Below, piece after piece: positions 50,528 to 59,798 of a stretch of 64,000 nucleotides of DNA. The stretch lies in contig NZ_JAKJXE010000001.1 in assembly GCF_021728295.1 (NCBI RefSeq), positions 682,001-746,000 of the forward strand, given 5' to 3'. The notes under the pieces are model-generated. The model worked only from the letters and a program-made list of their open reading frames with translations. It was not told the origin of the DNA and searched no databases. How positions within the stretch are numbered: the stretch's first letter is position 1; every line of letters starts with the position of its first letter. Position numbers and translations under genes: made by a program. This DNA is from Pseudomonas petrae. Lineage in GTDB: Bacteria > Pseudomonadota > Gammaproteobacteria > Pseudomonadales > Pseudomonadaceae.

Positions 50528-51907
50528 ATGATCAAAGACCCCTTCGCAAGACTCGGCCTTGACCGGGACGTCCTCACTGTCAGCCAGCTCAACGGCCGCG
50601 CACGCGTGCTGCTGGAGGATGTGTTTTCCAGCATCTGGGTGGAGGGCGAGATTTCCAACCTCTCGCGTCCCGCCTCCGGGCACGTTTACTTCACGCTGAA
50701 GGACTCCGGCGCCCAGGTGCGTTGCGCACTGTTTCGCAGCAACGCGGCGCGGGTGCGTCAGGCGTTGAAGGACGGCCTGGCGGTCAAGGTGCGCGGCAAG
50801 GTCTCGCTGTTTGAAGGTCGCGGTGACTACCAGCTGATTCTCGACACCGTCGAGCCTGCTGGCGATGGCGCGCTGCGTCTGGCCTTCGATGCGTTGAAGG
50901 AGAAGCTCAGCGCCGAAGGGATGTTCAGCGCCGAGCGCAAGGTCGCCCTGCCGCTGCACCCCAAGCGCATCGGCATCATCAGCTCCCCGACCGGCGCGGT
51001 GATTCGCGACATCATCAGCGTGTTTCGCCGTCGCGCCCCACAGGTCGAACTCACTCTGATCCCGACCGCCGTGCAGGGCCGCGAAGCCATCGGCCAGATT
51101 GTTCGCGCCCTGAAGCTCGCTGACGGCCGCGGCTTTGATGCGTTGATCCTGGCCCGGGGCGGCGGTTCGCTGGAGGACCTGTGGTGCTTCAACGAAGAGG
51201 CCGTCGCCCGGGCCATCGACGCCTGCGTAACGCCGATCGTCAGCGCGGTCGGGCATGAAACAGATGTTTCGATCAGTGACTTCGTCGCCGACGTGCGCGC
51301 CCCGACGCCCTCCGCCGCCGCTGAACTGCTGGCGCCGGATTCAAGCGATCTGCACCGCCGGGTCGACAGCCTGGAGCGCCGACTGATCAGCCGCATGCAG
51401 GACCGGCTGATGCGCGAGCAATTGCGTCTGGACGGTATTTCCCGCCACTTGCGTCACCCCGGCGAGCGTCTGCGCCAGCGCGCCCAGCGCCTCGACGATC
51501 TGGACATGCGCATGCGCCGGGCCTTTGAGCAGCAGATGCACAAGCGCCAGGTGCGCATGAGCCATCTGGAAAGCCGCCTGGCCGCGCAACATCCGGGACG
51601 CACGCTGATGTTTCTGCGTCAGCGCCTGGCGGTGCTGGCCGAGCGGCTGCCCCGTGCGATCAAGGAAAACCTCAAGAGCCGTCGCTTGCAGCTGCAAAGT
51701 CAGGTGCAGACGCTCAACGTGGTCAGCCCGCTGGCGACCCTTGGCCGCGGTTACAGTATTTTGCTGGATGAACGCGGCAGGGCCATTCGCGCTGCCGAGC
51801 AGACCCACCAGGGTCAGCGCCTGACGGCAAAGCTGGCGGACGGCGAGCTGCAAGTGCGCGTCGAAGACAACCATCTGACGCCTGTCACCCTTTCACTTCT
51901 GGATTGA
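50528..51907 (+). CDS. xseA: Exodeoxyribonuclease VII large subunit
   Basis: XseA with XseB degrades single-stranded DNA. The 459-residue protein has the N-terminal OB fold (FSSIWVEGEISNLSRPASGH), catalytic domain segments RIGIISSPTGAVIRDI and LARGGGSLEDLWCFNEE and SAVGHETDVSISDFVADVRA, then a coiled coil and the C-terminal GRGYSILL. Start MIKDPFARLGL. Divergent from the zinc-ribbon gene. Confidence 0.96.
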   Translation: MIKDPFARLGLDRDVLTVSQLNGRARVLLEDVFSSIWVEGEISNLSRPASGHVYFTLKDSGAQVRCALFRSNAARVRQALKDGLAVKVRGKVSLFEGRGDYQLILDTVEPAGDGALRLAFDALKEKLSAEGMFSAERKVALPLHPKRIGIISSPTGAVIRDIISVFRRRAPQVELTLIPTAVQGREAIGQIVRALKLADGRGFDALILARGGGSLEDLWCFNEEAVARAIDACVTPIVSAVGHETDVSISDFVADVRAPTPSAAAELLAPDSSDLHRRVDSLERRLISRMQDRLMREQLRLDGISRHLRHPGERLRQRAQRLDDLDMRMRRAFEQQMHKRQVRMSHLESRLAAQHPGRTLMFLRQRLAVLAERLPRAIKENLKSRRLQLQSQVQTLNVVSPLATLGRGYSILLDERGRAIRAAEQTHQGQRLTAKLADGELQVRVEDNHLTPVTLSLLD

Positions 51908-51910
51908 TCA

Positions 51911-52753
51911 ATGCTGCCTCTTCTATCCCGCTCGTTGGCAACTGCTGCCTTGGTCTTTTGCGCTGCTCTGCCCGCCTACGCTGACAGCTACATTTCCCGC
52001 CTGCTCAACAAGCCGGTGCCGGGCGGCGTGGCGGTGGTCGATCTCGGCCCCGCCGCGCAAGCGCCGAAAGCCACGTGGCAGGGCAAGCCGGTGCTGGTGG
52101 TCAAGGATCAGGACGCGCGCTGGCTGGCCATTGTCGGCATTCCGCTGAGCATCAAGCCGGGCAGTCCCCAGCAGGTCAGCAGCGATGGCCGCAACCTGCC
52201 TTTCGTGGTGGGCAACAAGAAGTACCCGGAACAGCGCATCACGCTGAAGAATCAGCGTCAGGTCAATCCGAACCCGGACGACCTGAAGCGCATCGAGCAG
52301 GAACTCGATGTGCAGGTTCGCGCCTACCGTACGTTCAGTCCCGTGACGCCGAGCAACCTGCTGCTGGACAAACCGGTAGACGGGCCGCTCTCGAGCAAAT
52401 TCGGCGTGCGGCGCTTTTTCAACGGTGAGGAGCGTAATCCTCACGCCGGACTGGACTTCGCGGTCCCTGCTGGCACGCCTATCAAGTCGCCGGCGGCGGG
52501 CAAGGTGATTCTGATCGGCAATTACTTTTTTAACGGCAACACAGTGTTCGTCGATCACGGGCAGGGCTTCATCAGCATGTTCTGCCATATGTCGAAGATC
52601 GACGTGAAAGTCGGCGATGCCGTGCCGCGCGGTGGCGTGGTTGGGCGCGTGGGTTCGACCGGTCGCGCGACCGGGCCGCACATGCACTGGAACGTCAGCC
52701 TGAATGACGCGCGGGTTGATCCGGCGATTTTCATTAATGCGTTTCAGCCCTAA
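51911..52753 (+). CDS. M23 family metallopeptidase, exported
   Basis: A 280-residue exported protein. Signal segment MLPLLSRSLATAALVFCAAL ends at AYA. An N-terminal YibP-like domain precedes the M23/LytM domain, with NPHAGLDFAVP (HxxxD) and GPHMHWNVS (HxH) zinc ligands, so it should be an active peptidoglycan endopeptidase. It is three bases after xseA, in one transcript. Confidence 0.92.
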   Translation: MLPLLSRSLATAALVFCAALPAYADSYISRLLNKPVPGGVAVVDLGPAAQAPKATWQGKPVLVVKDQDARWLAIVGIPLSIKPGSPQQVSSDGRNLPFVVGNKKYPEQRITLKNQRQVNPNPDDLKRIEQELDVQVRAYRTFSPVTPSNLLLDKPVDGPLSSKFGVRRFFNGEERNPHAGLDFAVPAGTPIKSPAAGKVILIGNYFFNGNTVFVDHGQGFISMFCHMSKIDVKVGDAVPRGGVVGRVGSTGRATGPHMHWNVSLNDARVDPAIFINAFQP

Positions 52754-52840
52754 TGCTCAGCATGCCGCCCAGCCCCGTGAAGCCCGTTTGCCCACGGCAG
52801 CGTCGGGTCAACTGACATGGATGTCACTTGTTGCTCAGCA

Positions 52841-52862
52841 TCGCGGGCAAGCGCGCTCCTAC
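52841..52862 (-). repeat. REP-like element (single)
   Basis: On the minus strand it reads TGTAGGAGCGCGCTTGCCCG, the Pseudomonas REP form, between the M23 gene and leuA. Confidence 0.75.
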
Positions 52863-53020
52863 ACTGGCCGAGTTGCTAACACGGAATCCGACCGGCAATT
52901 AAATCTCGCCGAAACTACGTTAACGGCAATAAAATCCTGCCGCCCAGCATTATCCAGTAACTTCTCTCAATGTTTCCCGACCCCTTGCCAGCTTTCACCC
53001 CATTGATTACGTTTGGCGAC

Positions 53021-53098
53021 ATGAAAACCTCTCACACCCTCATTCTGATGCGTCAACATCGCTGCCTTTGCCTCGTCAGTGCACGACTGCAAAGCTGA
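53021..53098 (+). CDS. Candidate leader peptide upstream of leuA
   Basis: A 25-codon frame, [20 protein letters not shown] and five more, with five Leu codons in two clusters. It ends 92 bases before leuA; the gap holds GGCCGCCTTTTTT, a possible attenuator tail. This fits leader-peptide attenuation, but no strong ribosome-binding site or clear alternative hairpins can be shown by eye. Confidence 0.4.
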   Translation: MKTSHTLILMRQHRCLCLVSARLQS

Positions 53099-53190
53099 AC
53101 GCGGTGCCTCGACGCTCACCCGCAGTGCTACTATCGCATCAACCGGCTGGCCGCCTTTTTTCGGCCCTGAGTACAACAAGGATTATTCAC

Positions 53191-54876
53191 ATGACCATGC
53201 TCAAAGATCCCTCGACGAAGTACCGCGCCTTTCCTGTCATCGACCTGCCTGATCGCACCTGGCCTTCCAAGACCATCACTGCGGCGCCGATCTGGTGCAG
53301 TTCCGACTTGCGTGACGGTAACCAGTCCCTGATCGAGCCCATGGATGCGGTCAAAAAGCTGCGTTTCTGGAAGACCCTCGTGCAAGTCGGCGTGAAGGAA
53401 ATCGAAGCCTCCTTCCCGTCCGCGTCGCAGACCGATTTCGACTTCGTGCGCACGCTCATCGAAGACGGCCACATCCCGGACGACACCACGATTCAGGTGC
53501 TGACGCAGGCACGCGAAGACCTGATCGCGCGGACGTTCGAATCGCTGCGCGGTGCAAAAAAAGCCATCGTCCATCTGTACAACGCCACCTGCCCGTCCTT
53601 CCGCCGCATCGTCTTCAACCAGGACAAAGCGGGCGTCAAAGCCATCGCAGTCAATGCCGCTCAGTTGTTCGTCAAATACGCCGCCCAGCAGCCGGAAACC
53701 CAATGGCAGTTCGAGTACTCGCCTGAGACGTTCAGCGCCACCGAGCTGGAGTTCGCCAAGGAAGTCTGCGACGCCGTCATCGAAGTGTGGAACGCAACCC
53801 CGCAGAACAAGGTGATCCTCAATCTGCCAGCGACCGTCGAAGTCGCAACCCCGAACAACTACGCCGACCAGATCGAATGGTTCTGCCGCAACATTTCCCG
53901 TCGTGACAGCGTGATCATCAGCCTGCACACCCACAACGACCGTGGCACCGGCGTCGCCGCGACCGAGCTGGGCCTGATGGCCGGCGCGGATCGCGTTGAG
54001 GGTTGCCTGTTCGGCAATGGCGAGCGCACCGGGAACGTCGACCTCGTGACCGTCGCACTGAACATGTACACCCAGGGCCTGAACCCACAGCTGGACTTCT
54101 CCGATATCGACGGCGTGCGCAAGGTTGTCGAGGAGTGCAACCAGATTCCGGTGCACCCGCGTCATCCGTACGTTGGCGATCTGGTACATACCGCGTTTTC
54201 CGGCTCTCACCAGGACGCGATCCGCAAGGGCTTCACCCAGCAGAAGGAAGGCACGTTGTGGGAAGTGCCTTACTTGCCAATCGACCCGGCTGACATTGGC
54301 CGCAGCTACGAGGCGGTCATCCGCGTCAACAGCCAGTCCGGCAAGGGTGGGATCACCTACCTGCTCGAACAGGAATACGGTATTTCCCTGCCGCGTCGCA
54401 TGCAGATCGAATTCAGCCAGGTGGTTCAGGGCGAGACCGATCGTCTGGGCCTGGAAATGACCGCTCAGCAGATTTACTCGCTGTTCAAACGTGAATACCT
54501 GCAGGCCAACAAGCCGTATGCGCTGGTCAGCCACCGCTTGCAGGAAGAGAACGGCAACAGCGCCGTGGAAGTGGAAGTGACCGGCAAGGGTGACAGCGAG
54601 AGCAACCTGCGCTGGAAAGGCACAGGCAACGGCGCGCTGGAAGCATTGGTTGCAGGTCTGCCGGTGCCGGTCGAGATCATGGACTACAACGAGCACGCCA
54701 TTGGCGCAGGCACCACGGCCAAAGCCGCTGCCTACATCGAATTGCGCGTGAATGGCGACCGCGCGGTGCATGGCGTCGGTATCGACGAGAACATCACCAC
54801 GGCCAGCTTCAAGGCCCTGTTCAGCGCGCTCAATCGTGGCGTGCAGCAGGCCGAGGAAGCCACAAAAGCGGCGTAA
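53191..54876 (+). CDS. leuA: 2-isopropylmalate synthase
   Basis: LeuA condenses acetyl-CoA with 2-oxoisovalerate, the first leucine step. The 561-residue protein (long type II form) has [17 protein letters not shown], the metal site [16 protein letters not shown] and [10 protein letters not shown], then the leucine-binding regulatory domain at the C-terminus. ATG 53191 has AAGGA eight bases upstream. The 440 bases before it hold a REP and the leader-peptide candidate. Confidence 0.95.
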   Translation: MTMLKDPSTKYRAFPVIDLPDRTWPSKTITAAPIWCSSDLRDGNQSLIEPMDAVKKLRFWKTLVQVGVKEIEASFPSASQTDFDFVRTLIEDGHIPDDTTIQVLTQAREDLIARTFESLRGAKKAIVHLYNATCPSFRRIVFNQDKAGVKAIAVNAAQLFVKYAAQQPETQWQFEYSPETFSATELEFAKEVCDAVIEVWNATPQNKVILNLPATVEVATPNNYADQIEWFCRNISRRDSVIISLHTHNDRGTGVAATELGLMAGADRVEGCLFGNGERTGNVDLVTVALNMYTQGLNPQLDFSDIDGVRKVVEECNQIPVHPRHPYVGDLVHTAFSGSHQDAIRKGFTQQKEGTLWEVPYLPIDPADIGRSYEAVIRVNSQSGKGGITYLLEQEYGISLPRRMQIEFSQVVQGETDRLGLEMTAQQIYSLFKREYLQANKPYALVSHRLQEENGNSAVEVEVTGKGDSESNLRWKGTGNGALEALVAGLPVPVEIMDYNEHAIGAGTTAKAAAYIELRVNGDRAVHGVGIDENITTASFKALFSALNRGVQQAEEATKAA

Positions 54877-54893
54877 TCCGATGCGATGCAAAT

Positions 54894-54930
54894 AGGCCCT
54901 GAAGCGCAATCTTCAGGGCCTTTTGTTTTT
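54894..54930 (+). terminator. leuA terminator (probably bidirectional)
   Basis: AGGCCCTGAAG pairs with CTTCAGGGCCT around a six-base loop, followed by TTTGTTTTT. It also lies 3' to the convergent FlxA-like gene. Confidence 0.9.
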
Positions 54931-54942
54931 ACAGCCGAAAAA

Positions 54943-55350
54943 TCATGCCGTCGTGCTGACAGTGCCTTTCATCAAGTTCAGCAGCGCGCCCTGCTGAGCG
55001 TTCAACTGAGCCATGGTCCCGGAAATCTGCTGCTGGATAGCCATGACCTGGGCGGCTTTCTCCTCATCCGGCGCCTTGCTGTTCTGAGCAGCGGCCAACT
55101 GAGCCTGCTGCTGTTGCAGGATCTTCTGGGTCTCCTTGATCTGCTCTTGCAGCTGCTGGATCGCCTGCTCTTGCGGGCTCGACGCCTCACCTGACTTGCT
55201 GGCGCCCGCGGCTTTGGGGTCGCCATAGACGTTGCCACGCAACTCGACGCTGGCGGTCTTGGCGTCGCTCTTGGTGGAGTCGTCCGTTTTGACGGCAGCC
55301 GTGAACACGCTGGAGTAAGCACCCAACGAACTGGTGTTGATGGTGGTCAT
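54943..55350 (-). CDS. FlxA-like protein (copy 1)
   Basis: A 135-residue hydrophilic protein starting MTTINTSSLGAYSSVFTAAV. The middle is a Q-rich coiled coil (QEQAIQQLQEQIKETQKILQ). It is paralogous to 55633-56070 in both the N-terminal motif and the coiled coil. This fits the FlxA-like family (PF14282), whose role is unclear. No signal peptide. Confidence 0.75.
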   Translation of the reverse strand: MTTINTSSLGAYSSVFTAAVKTDDSTKSDAKTASVELRGNVYGDPKAAGASKSGEASSPQEQAIQQLQEQIKETQKILQQQQAQLAAAQNSKAPDEEKAAQVMAIQQQISGTMAQLNAQQGALLNLMKGTVSTTA

Positions 55351-55445
55351 GATGAACTCCTTATGAGGTGCACTTTGTATCGGCCAGCGTACAAACATCT
55401 GAAGTCGAATTCTTTTCCGGCTGACCGTGCCCCACCTCCTCACTC

Positions 55446-55532
55446 GTAGGAGCCGGCTTGCTGGCGAACCCGCGTTTTAGGCAAAGCATGGGCAACTGAC
55501 CTGACGCTTTCGCCAGCAAGCCGACTCCTACG
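55446..55532. repeat. Inverted REP pair (REPIN)
   Basis: GTAGGAGCCGGCTTGCTGGC at 55446 and its inverse CAGCAAGCCGACTCCTACG ending at 55532, with about 40 bases between. They form a REPIN, the mobile form spread by RAYT transposases. Confidence 0.88.
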
Positions 55533-55632
55533 ATCTGATGTCACACGCGACACCTCCCCATCCACCCTATGTCACGCACAAGAACGCCCCACGACCGAGG
55601 TCATGGAGCGGTTTTGTCTCTAAATCAGTGAA

Positions 55633-56070
55633 TCAGGCGGTGGTATTGATACTGCCGGACTTCTGCAGCTGCAAGAGTGCCGCCTGCTCCGTGGCCAGGC
55701 TGGCGGTAGACGACGAGATCTGTCCCTGAATGGCCATCACCCGCGCCGACTTTTCCTCGTCGGAGCCGGAACTTGCCTGAGCCGCAGCGAGTTGCTGTTG
55801 CTGCTCCTGCAAGCGCTTCTGGGTTTCCTTGATCTGCTCTTCCAGCTTCGCGATCGCCTGCTCGCTGGTGCTGGAGGAATCAGACGCGCCGCCTGCCCCA
55901 CCGGCACCGCCAGCGCCACCCGCAGCAGTCGTCGTCGATGCAGACGCTGAAGCAGCGTCCGTTGTGGTAGAGGTGTCGCTGTCAGCTACTTCAGTCGTGG
56001 GGTCTTTCTTGACCGCAACAGTGAAGCTGCTGGAGTAGGAACTCAATGAGGATGCGTTAATGGTGGTCAT
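55633..56070 (-). CDS. FlxA-like protein (copy 2)
   Basis: A 145-residue protein, MTTINASSLSSYSSSFTVAV, with a Gly/Ala repeat (AGGAGGAGGAGGA), and coiled coil EQAIAKLEEQIKETQKRLQE. Paralogue of the 54943-55350 gene, with the same minus orientation. The glycine-rich insert is absent from copy 1. Confidence 0.75.
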   Translation of the reverse strand: MTTINASSLSSYSSSFTVAVKKDPTTEVADSDTSTTTDAASASASTTTAAGGAGGAGGAGGASDSSSTSEQAIAKLEEQIKETQKRLQEQQQQLAAAQASSGSDEEKSARVMAIQGQISSSTASLATEQAALLQLQKSGSINTTA

Positions 56071-56128
56071 ACGGGTCTCCTGTCTGGGTACAACCGCTAT
56101 CGACCACCCATCCCTTAACTCTATGACG

Positions 56129-56920
56129 TTACTGTATCTCGAATGTATCCGCGTCGAGACAGGCCGGGAATTTCTCGCGATACGCGGCCAGGCTCTGCGC
56201 TGACAAGCTGACCTGAAACACGCCGTCTGCCTCGCCAATGTTCAGCAGGCTCTCGCCCTGGAAGTCCAGCACCTGGCTGTCGCCCGTATAAGCGAAGCCC
56301 TTGCCATCGATGCCAACGCGATTCACCGCCGCGACGTAGCACAGGTTCTCGATCGCCCGCGCCGGCAGCAAGCGGTTCCAGTGCAGACGGCGAGCGCCCG
56401 GCCAGTTGGCGGTGTAGAGGAGCAGATCGGTATTGTGGGCGTCACGGCTCCACACCGGAAAACGCAGGTCGTAGCAGATCAGCGGACGAATTCGCCAGCC
56501 CTTGAGTTCAAACTGCACCTGGCGCTCGCCCGGGCTGTAATGCTCGTGCTCCCCGGCCATTCTGAACAGATGGCGTTTGTCGTAATGCAGCAGCTCGCCA
56601 TCCGGCCGCGCCCACAGCAGGCGGTTGCGATGGCTACCGTCGCCAGCGCGAATGATCACGCTGCCGGTCACCACAGCATCCAGCTGCCTGGCCTGCTCCA
56701 GCATCCACCTGGCAGTCGGCCCGTCTTCGGGCTCGGCCAGCGCCTCGGACTCCATGGAAAACCCGGTGGTAAACATCTCCGGCAGGATCACCAGATCCGC
56801 GCCCCTGGCCTGGGCCAGCAGCTCTTCGAAGTGGGCGTGGTTCGCCGGGGCGTTGTGCCAGACCAGCGTGGTCTGGACCAACGCTATGTTCAGATTGGGC
56901 AGCGTGCTCAGATCGCGCAT
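56129..56920 (-). CDS. Carbon-nitrogen hydrolase (omega-amidase, YafV-like)
   Basis: A 263-residue nitrilase-fold protein with the catalytic triad visible: Glu in LVILPEMFTTGF, Lys in HYDKRHLF, Cys in RPLICYDLRFPVW. YafV-like members hydrolyse alpha-ketoglutaramate or alpha-ketosuccinamate. It overlaps the start of its operon partner, a methionine-type aminotransferase (56908-58056), by 13 bases, which fits the aminotransferase/omega-amidase pairing in methionine salvage. Confidence 0.9.
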   Translation of the reverse strand: MRDLSTLPNLNIALVQTTLVWHNAPANHAHFEELLAQARGADLVILPEMFTTGFSMESEALAEPEDGPTARWMLEQARQLDAVVTGSVIIRAGDGSHRNRLLWARPDGELLHYDKRHLFRMAGEHEHYSPGERQVQFELKGWRIRPLICYDLRFPVWSRDAHNTDLLLYTANWPGARRLHWNRLLPARAIENLCYVAAVNRVGIDGKGFAYTGDSQVLDFQGESLLNIGEADGVFQVSLSAQSLAAYREKFPACLDADTFEIQ

Positions 56921-58056
56921 AATTTTTCCGCTGCCTGACGCAGCGTCTCCTCACGCTTGGGAAAGCACAGCCGGATCAGGCGCTGGCCTTCGGGCGGATT
57001 CTGATAGAAAACCGAAATGGGGATGCTTGCCACGCCATGCTCGCGGGTCATCCACAGCGACATGTCGACGTCGTTGAGGTCCGGACGGATCTGCGAATAA
57101 TCAACGAGCTGAAAGTAGGTGCCGCTGGCCCGCGTGAAGGTGAAACGCGAGGCTTCCAGGCGATCGCAGAAATAGTCGCGCTTGGCCTGATAGAACGCGG
57201 GCAGTTCGTCGACGTGCTCAGGGTGCGCCGCCATGAAATCGGCCAGGGCCCATTGCAGCGGTGTGACGCCGCAGAACGCGACGAACTGGTGGATCTTCCG
57301 AGCTTCGGCGGTCAGTGCCGGCGGCGCTACGAGGTAGCCGGTTTTCCAGCCGGTGACGTGGTAGGTCTTGCCGAACGAACTGACCACAAAAGCGCGCTGA
57401 TAGAGTTCGTCATGGGCCAGTACGCTGGCGTGCTGCAGGCCGTCGAACACCAAGTGTTCATAGACCTCGTCGCTGAGCACATAAATATCCCGGTCACGGA
57501 TCAATGCCGCCAGGCGATCCAGTTCGTCACAGGTGATCAGCGCGCCGCTGGGGTTGTGCGGCGTGTTGATGACGATCATTCGGGTGCGAGGGCTCAACGC
57601 GGCGCTGAGTTTTTCCCAGTCGATGGCGAAGTCGCCGTCTTTCAGCTGCACATGCACGGTGCGCCCGCCGGCCAGTTCTACCGAAGGCGCATAACTGTCG
57701 TAGCACGGGTCGAAAACGATGACTTCATCACCAGCGCTCACGACGGTCTGAATGGCGCAGAAGATGGCATGGGTGGCGCCGGGGGTGATGGTAATTTCGC
57801 TGTCGATGCCGACCTGACGGCCGTAGCACCGGGCAATCTTGGCGGCGACTTGCTCGCGCAATGCCGGCAGGCCGGCCATCGGCGCATATTGATTGTTGCC
57901 GTCCATAACGCGGCGGCAAAGGGCTTCACGCAGTGCGTCAGGCCCATCGAAATCGGGAAAACCCTGAGACAGATTGATCGCCCCGGTTTCGGCGGCAAGC
58001 TGAGACATCACAGTAAAAATGGTGGTGCCAACGTTCGGCAGTTTGCTGGTGATCAT
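56908..58056 (-). CDS. Methionine-type PLP aminotransferase (YbdL-like)
   Basis: A 382-residue class I/II aminotransferase: NLSQGFPDFDGP near the start, INTPHNPSGA, DEVYEHLVFDG, and SSFGKTYHVTGWKTGY with the PLP lysine. The start MITSKLPNVGTTIFTVM is typical of YbdL-like enzymes (386 residues in E. coli), which transaminate methionine or ketoglutaramate donors. Operon with the omega-amidase. Confidence 0.9.
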   Translation of the reverse strand: MITSKLPNVGTTIFTVMSQLAAETGAINLSQGFPDFDGPDALREALCRRVMDGNNQYAPMAGLPALREQVAAKIARCYGRQVGIDSEITITPGATHAIFCAIQTVVSAGDEVIVFDPCYDSYAPSVELAGGRTVHVQLKDGDFAIDWEKLSAALSPRTRMIVINTPHNPSGALITCDELDRLAALIRDRDIYVLSDEVYEHLVFDGLQHASVLAHDELYQRAFVVSSFGKTYHVTGWKTGYLVAPPALTAEARKIHQFVAFCGVTPLQWALADFMAAHPEHVDELPAFYQAKRDYFCDRLEASRFTFTRASGTYFQLVDYSQIRPDLNDVDMSLWMTREHGVASIPISVFYQNPPEGQRLIRLCFPKREETLRQAAEKLCAI

Positions 58057-58128
58057 GGGGGTTTTCCTGCTCCACTCCCGACACCTGAAGGGCTCGGGGA
58101 CCCGCAGGATAGCCCAGATGTCGCGCAC

Positions 58129-58154
58129 AAAAAAAGGCGCCACTGGCGCCTTTT
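58129..58154 (-). terminator. der terminator
   Basis: GGCGCC arms (AAGGCGCCACTGGCGCCTT) with A run on the plus strand, giving U-rich end on the minus strand just after der. Confidence 0.85.
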
Positions 58155-58175
58155 CCGAGAAAGACCGTTACACGA

Positions 58176-59648
58176 TCAGCGCTTGTCGCGGCGCTTCTTG
58201 TCGGCCTTCTTGTGGTGCGACATCATCCGACGCTTCTTGTTGACCTGGCGGTCGGTCAGCGTGTTCTTGTTGCCTTCGTACGGGTTCTCGCCGCCCTTGA
58301 ACTCGATGCGGATCGGCGTACCGACCAGCTTGAGCACGCGGCGGTAGGTGTTCTCGAGATACCGGACGTACGACTTCGGCACTTTCTCGACCTGGTTACC
58401 GTGGATCACGATCAACGGCGGGTTCGCGCCACCCAAGTGGGCGTAACGCAGCTTGATGCGGCGGCTGCCCACCATCGGCGGAGCGTGCTCGCTGACCGCG
58501 TCTTCGAGGATCTGGGTCAGGCGGCTGGTCGGCCAACGGGTCACAGCGGATTTGAACGAGTTCTGCACCGACTGATACAGATTACCCACGCCCGTGCCGT
58601 GCAGCGCCGAGATGAAGTGGATGTCTGCGAAGTCGACGAAGAACAACCGACGCTCCAGCTCGACTTTCACGTAGTCGCGCTCGCTCGGCACCATGCCATC
58701 CCACTTGTTCAGCGCGATGACCAGGGCCCGACCGGACTCAAGGGCAAAGCCCAGCAGGTTGAGGTCGTGGTCGACGACGCCTTCGCGGGCGTCCATCACG
58801 AAGATCACCACGTTGGCGTCTTTGATCGCCTGCAGGGTTTTGACCACGGAGAACTTTTCGACTTCTTCGTGAATCTTGCCGCGCTTGCGCACACCGGCGG
58901 TGTCGATCAGCGTGTACTTTTCGTCGTTGCGTTCGAACGGGATATAGATGCTGTCGCGGGTGGTGCCGGGCTCGTCGTAGACGATAACGCGGTCTTCACC
59001 GAGCATGCGGTTGACCAGCGTCGACTTGCCGACGTTGGGGCGACCGATGATCGCGATCTTGATGCCGTCCTTCTCGCTCGGACCAGGAATGCGCTTGGCT
59101 TCCTGACCTTCGGCGACGACTTCCTCTTCTTCGCCTTCTTCAACTTCGTCAGCGTCTTTCGGGAAATCGCGCAGGGCGATTTCCAGCATCTGCGTGATGC
59201 CGCGACCGTGAGCGCCGGCAACCGGAATGGCATCACCCATGCCCAGCGGTGAAAACTCGGCGCGGGCCATGTCAGGGTCGATGTTGTCGACCTTGTTGGC
59301 AACGACGTAGGACGTCTTGTTGCGCTTGCGCAGGTGCTCGCCAATCATCTGGTCGGCGGCAGTGAAGCCTGCTTTGGCGTCAACGAGGAACAACACGACA
59401 TCGGCTTCTTCGATGGCCAGCAGCGACTGCTCGGCCATTTTTTCGTCCATGCCGTGTTCGTCACCGGAGATACCGCCGGTGTCGATCAGGATGTAGGAGC
59501 GCCCTTGCCACTTGGCCTCACCGTATTGGCGATCACGGGTCAGACCGGACAAGTCGCCGACGATGGCGTCGCGAGTCCTGGTCAGGCGGTTGAACAAGGT
59601 GGACTTGCCGACGTTCGGTCGACCCACCAGGGCGATTACGGGAACCAT
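58176..59648 (-). CDS. der: Ribosome biogenesis GTPase Der
   Basis: Der (EngA) has two tandem G domains and aids 50S assembly. The 490-residue protein shows [12 protein letters not shown] and [12 protein letters not shown], two DTxG switches (DTGGIS, DTAGVR), NKVD and NKWD, and a C-terminal KH-like domain. Start MVPVIALVG; four extra codons upstream are not needed. Downstream of bamB with a hairpin between. Confidence 0.97.
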   Translation of the reverse strand: MVPVIALVGRPNVGKSTLFNRLTRTRDAIVGDLSGLTRDRQYGEAKWQGRSYILIDTGGISGDEHGMDEKMAEQSLLAIEEADVVLFLVDAKAGFTAADQMIGEHLRKRNKTSYVVANKVDNIDPDMARAEFSPLGMGDAIPVAGAHGRGITQMLEIALRDFPKDADEVEEGEEEEVVAEGQEAKRIPGPSEKDGIKIAIIGRPNVGKSTLVNRMLGEDRVIVYDEPGTTRDSIYIPFERNDEKYTLIDTAGVRKRGKIHEEVEKFSVVKTLQAIKDANVVIFVMDAREGVVDHDLNLLGFALESGRALVIALNKWDGMVPSERDYVKVELERRLFFVDFADIHFISALHGTGVGNLYQSVQNSFKSAVTRWPTSRLTQILEDAVSEHAPPMVGSRRIKLRYAHLGGANPPLIVIHGNQVEKVPKSYVRYLENTYRRVLKLVGTPIRIEFKGGENPYEGNKNTLTDRQVNKKRRMMSHHKKADKKRRDKR

Positions 59649-59680
59649 GCGGCTCTCCACTTCGTTATTTCAGAAAATAC

Positions 59681-59703
59681 AAAAGCCGCTGCAAGGCAGC
59701 GGC
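59681..59703 (-). terminator. Hairpin between bamB and der
   Basis: GCCGCTGC (59685-59692) pairs with GCAGCGGC; on the minus strand it is followed by TTTTGTATTTTC. It may partly end bamB transcription, so der may have its own promoter. Confidence 0.7.
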
Positions 59704-59798
59704 CGGAGTTCGGAGCGACGCCCAAGCGTCGCAGGCCCCATGAAAGCGGGGCCGCCTGGGGAAGCCGAAAACACGGCCTCCTCAAGCATAGACAGCCA

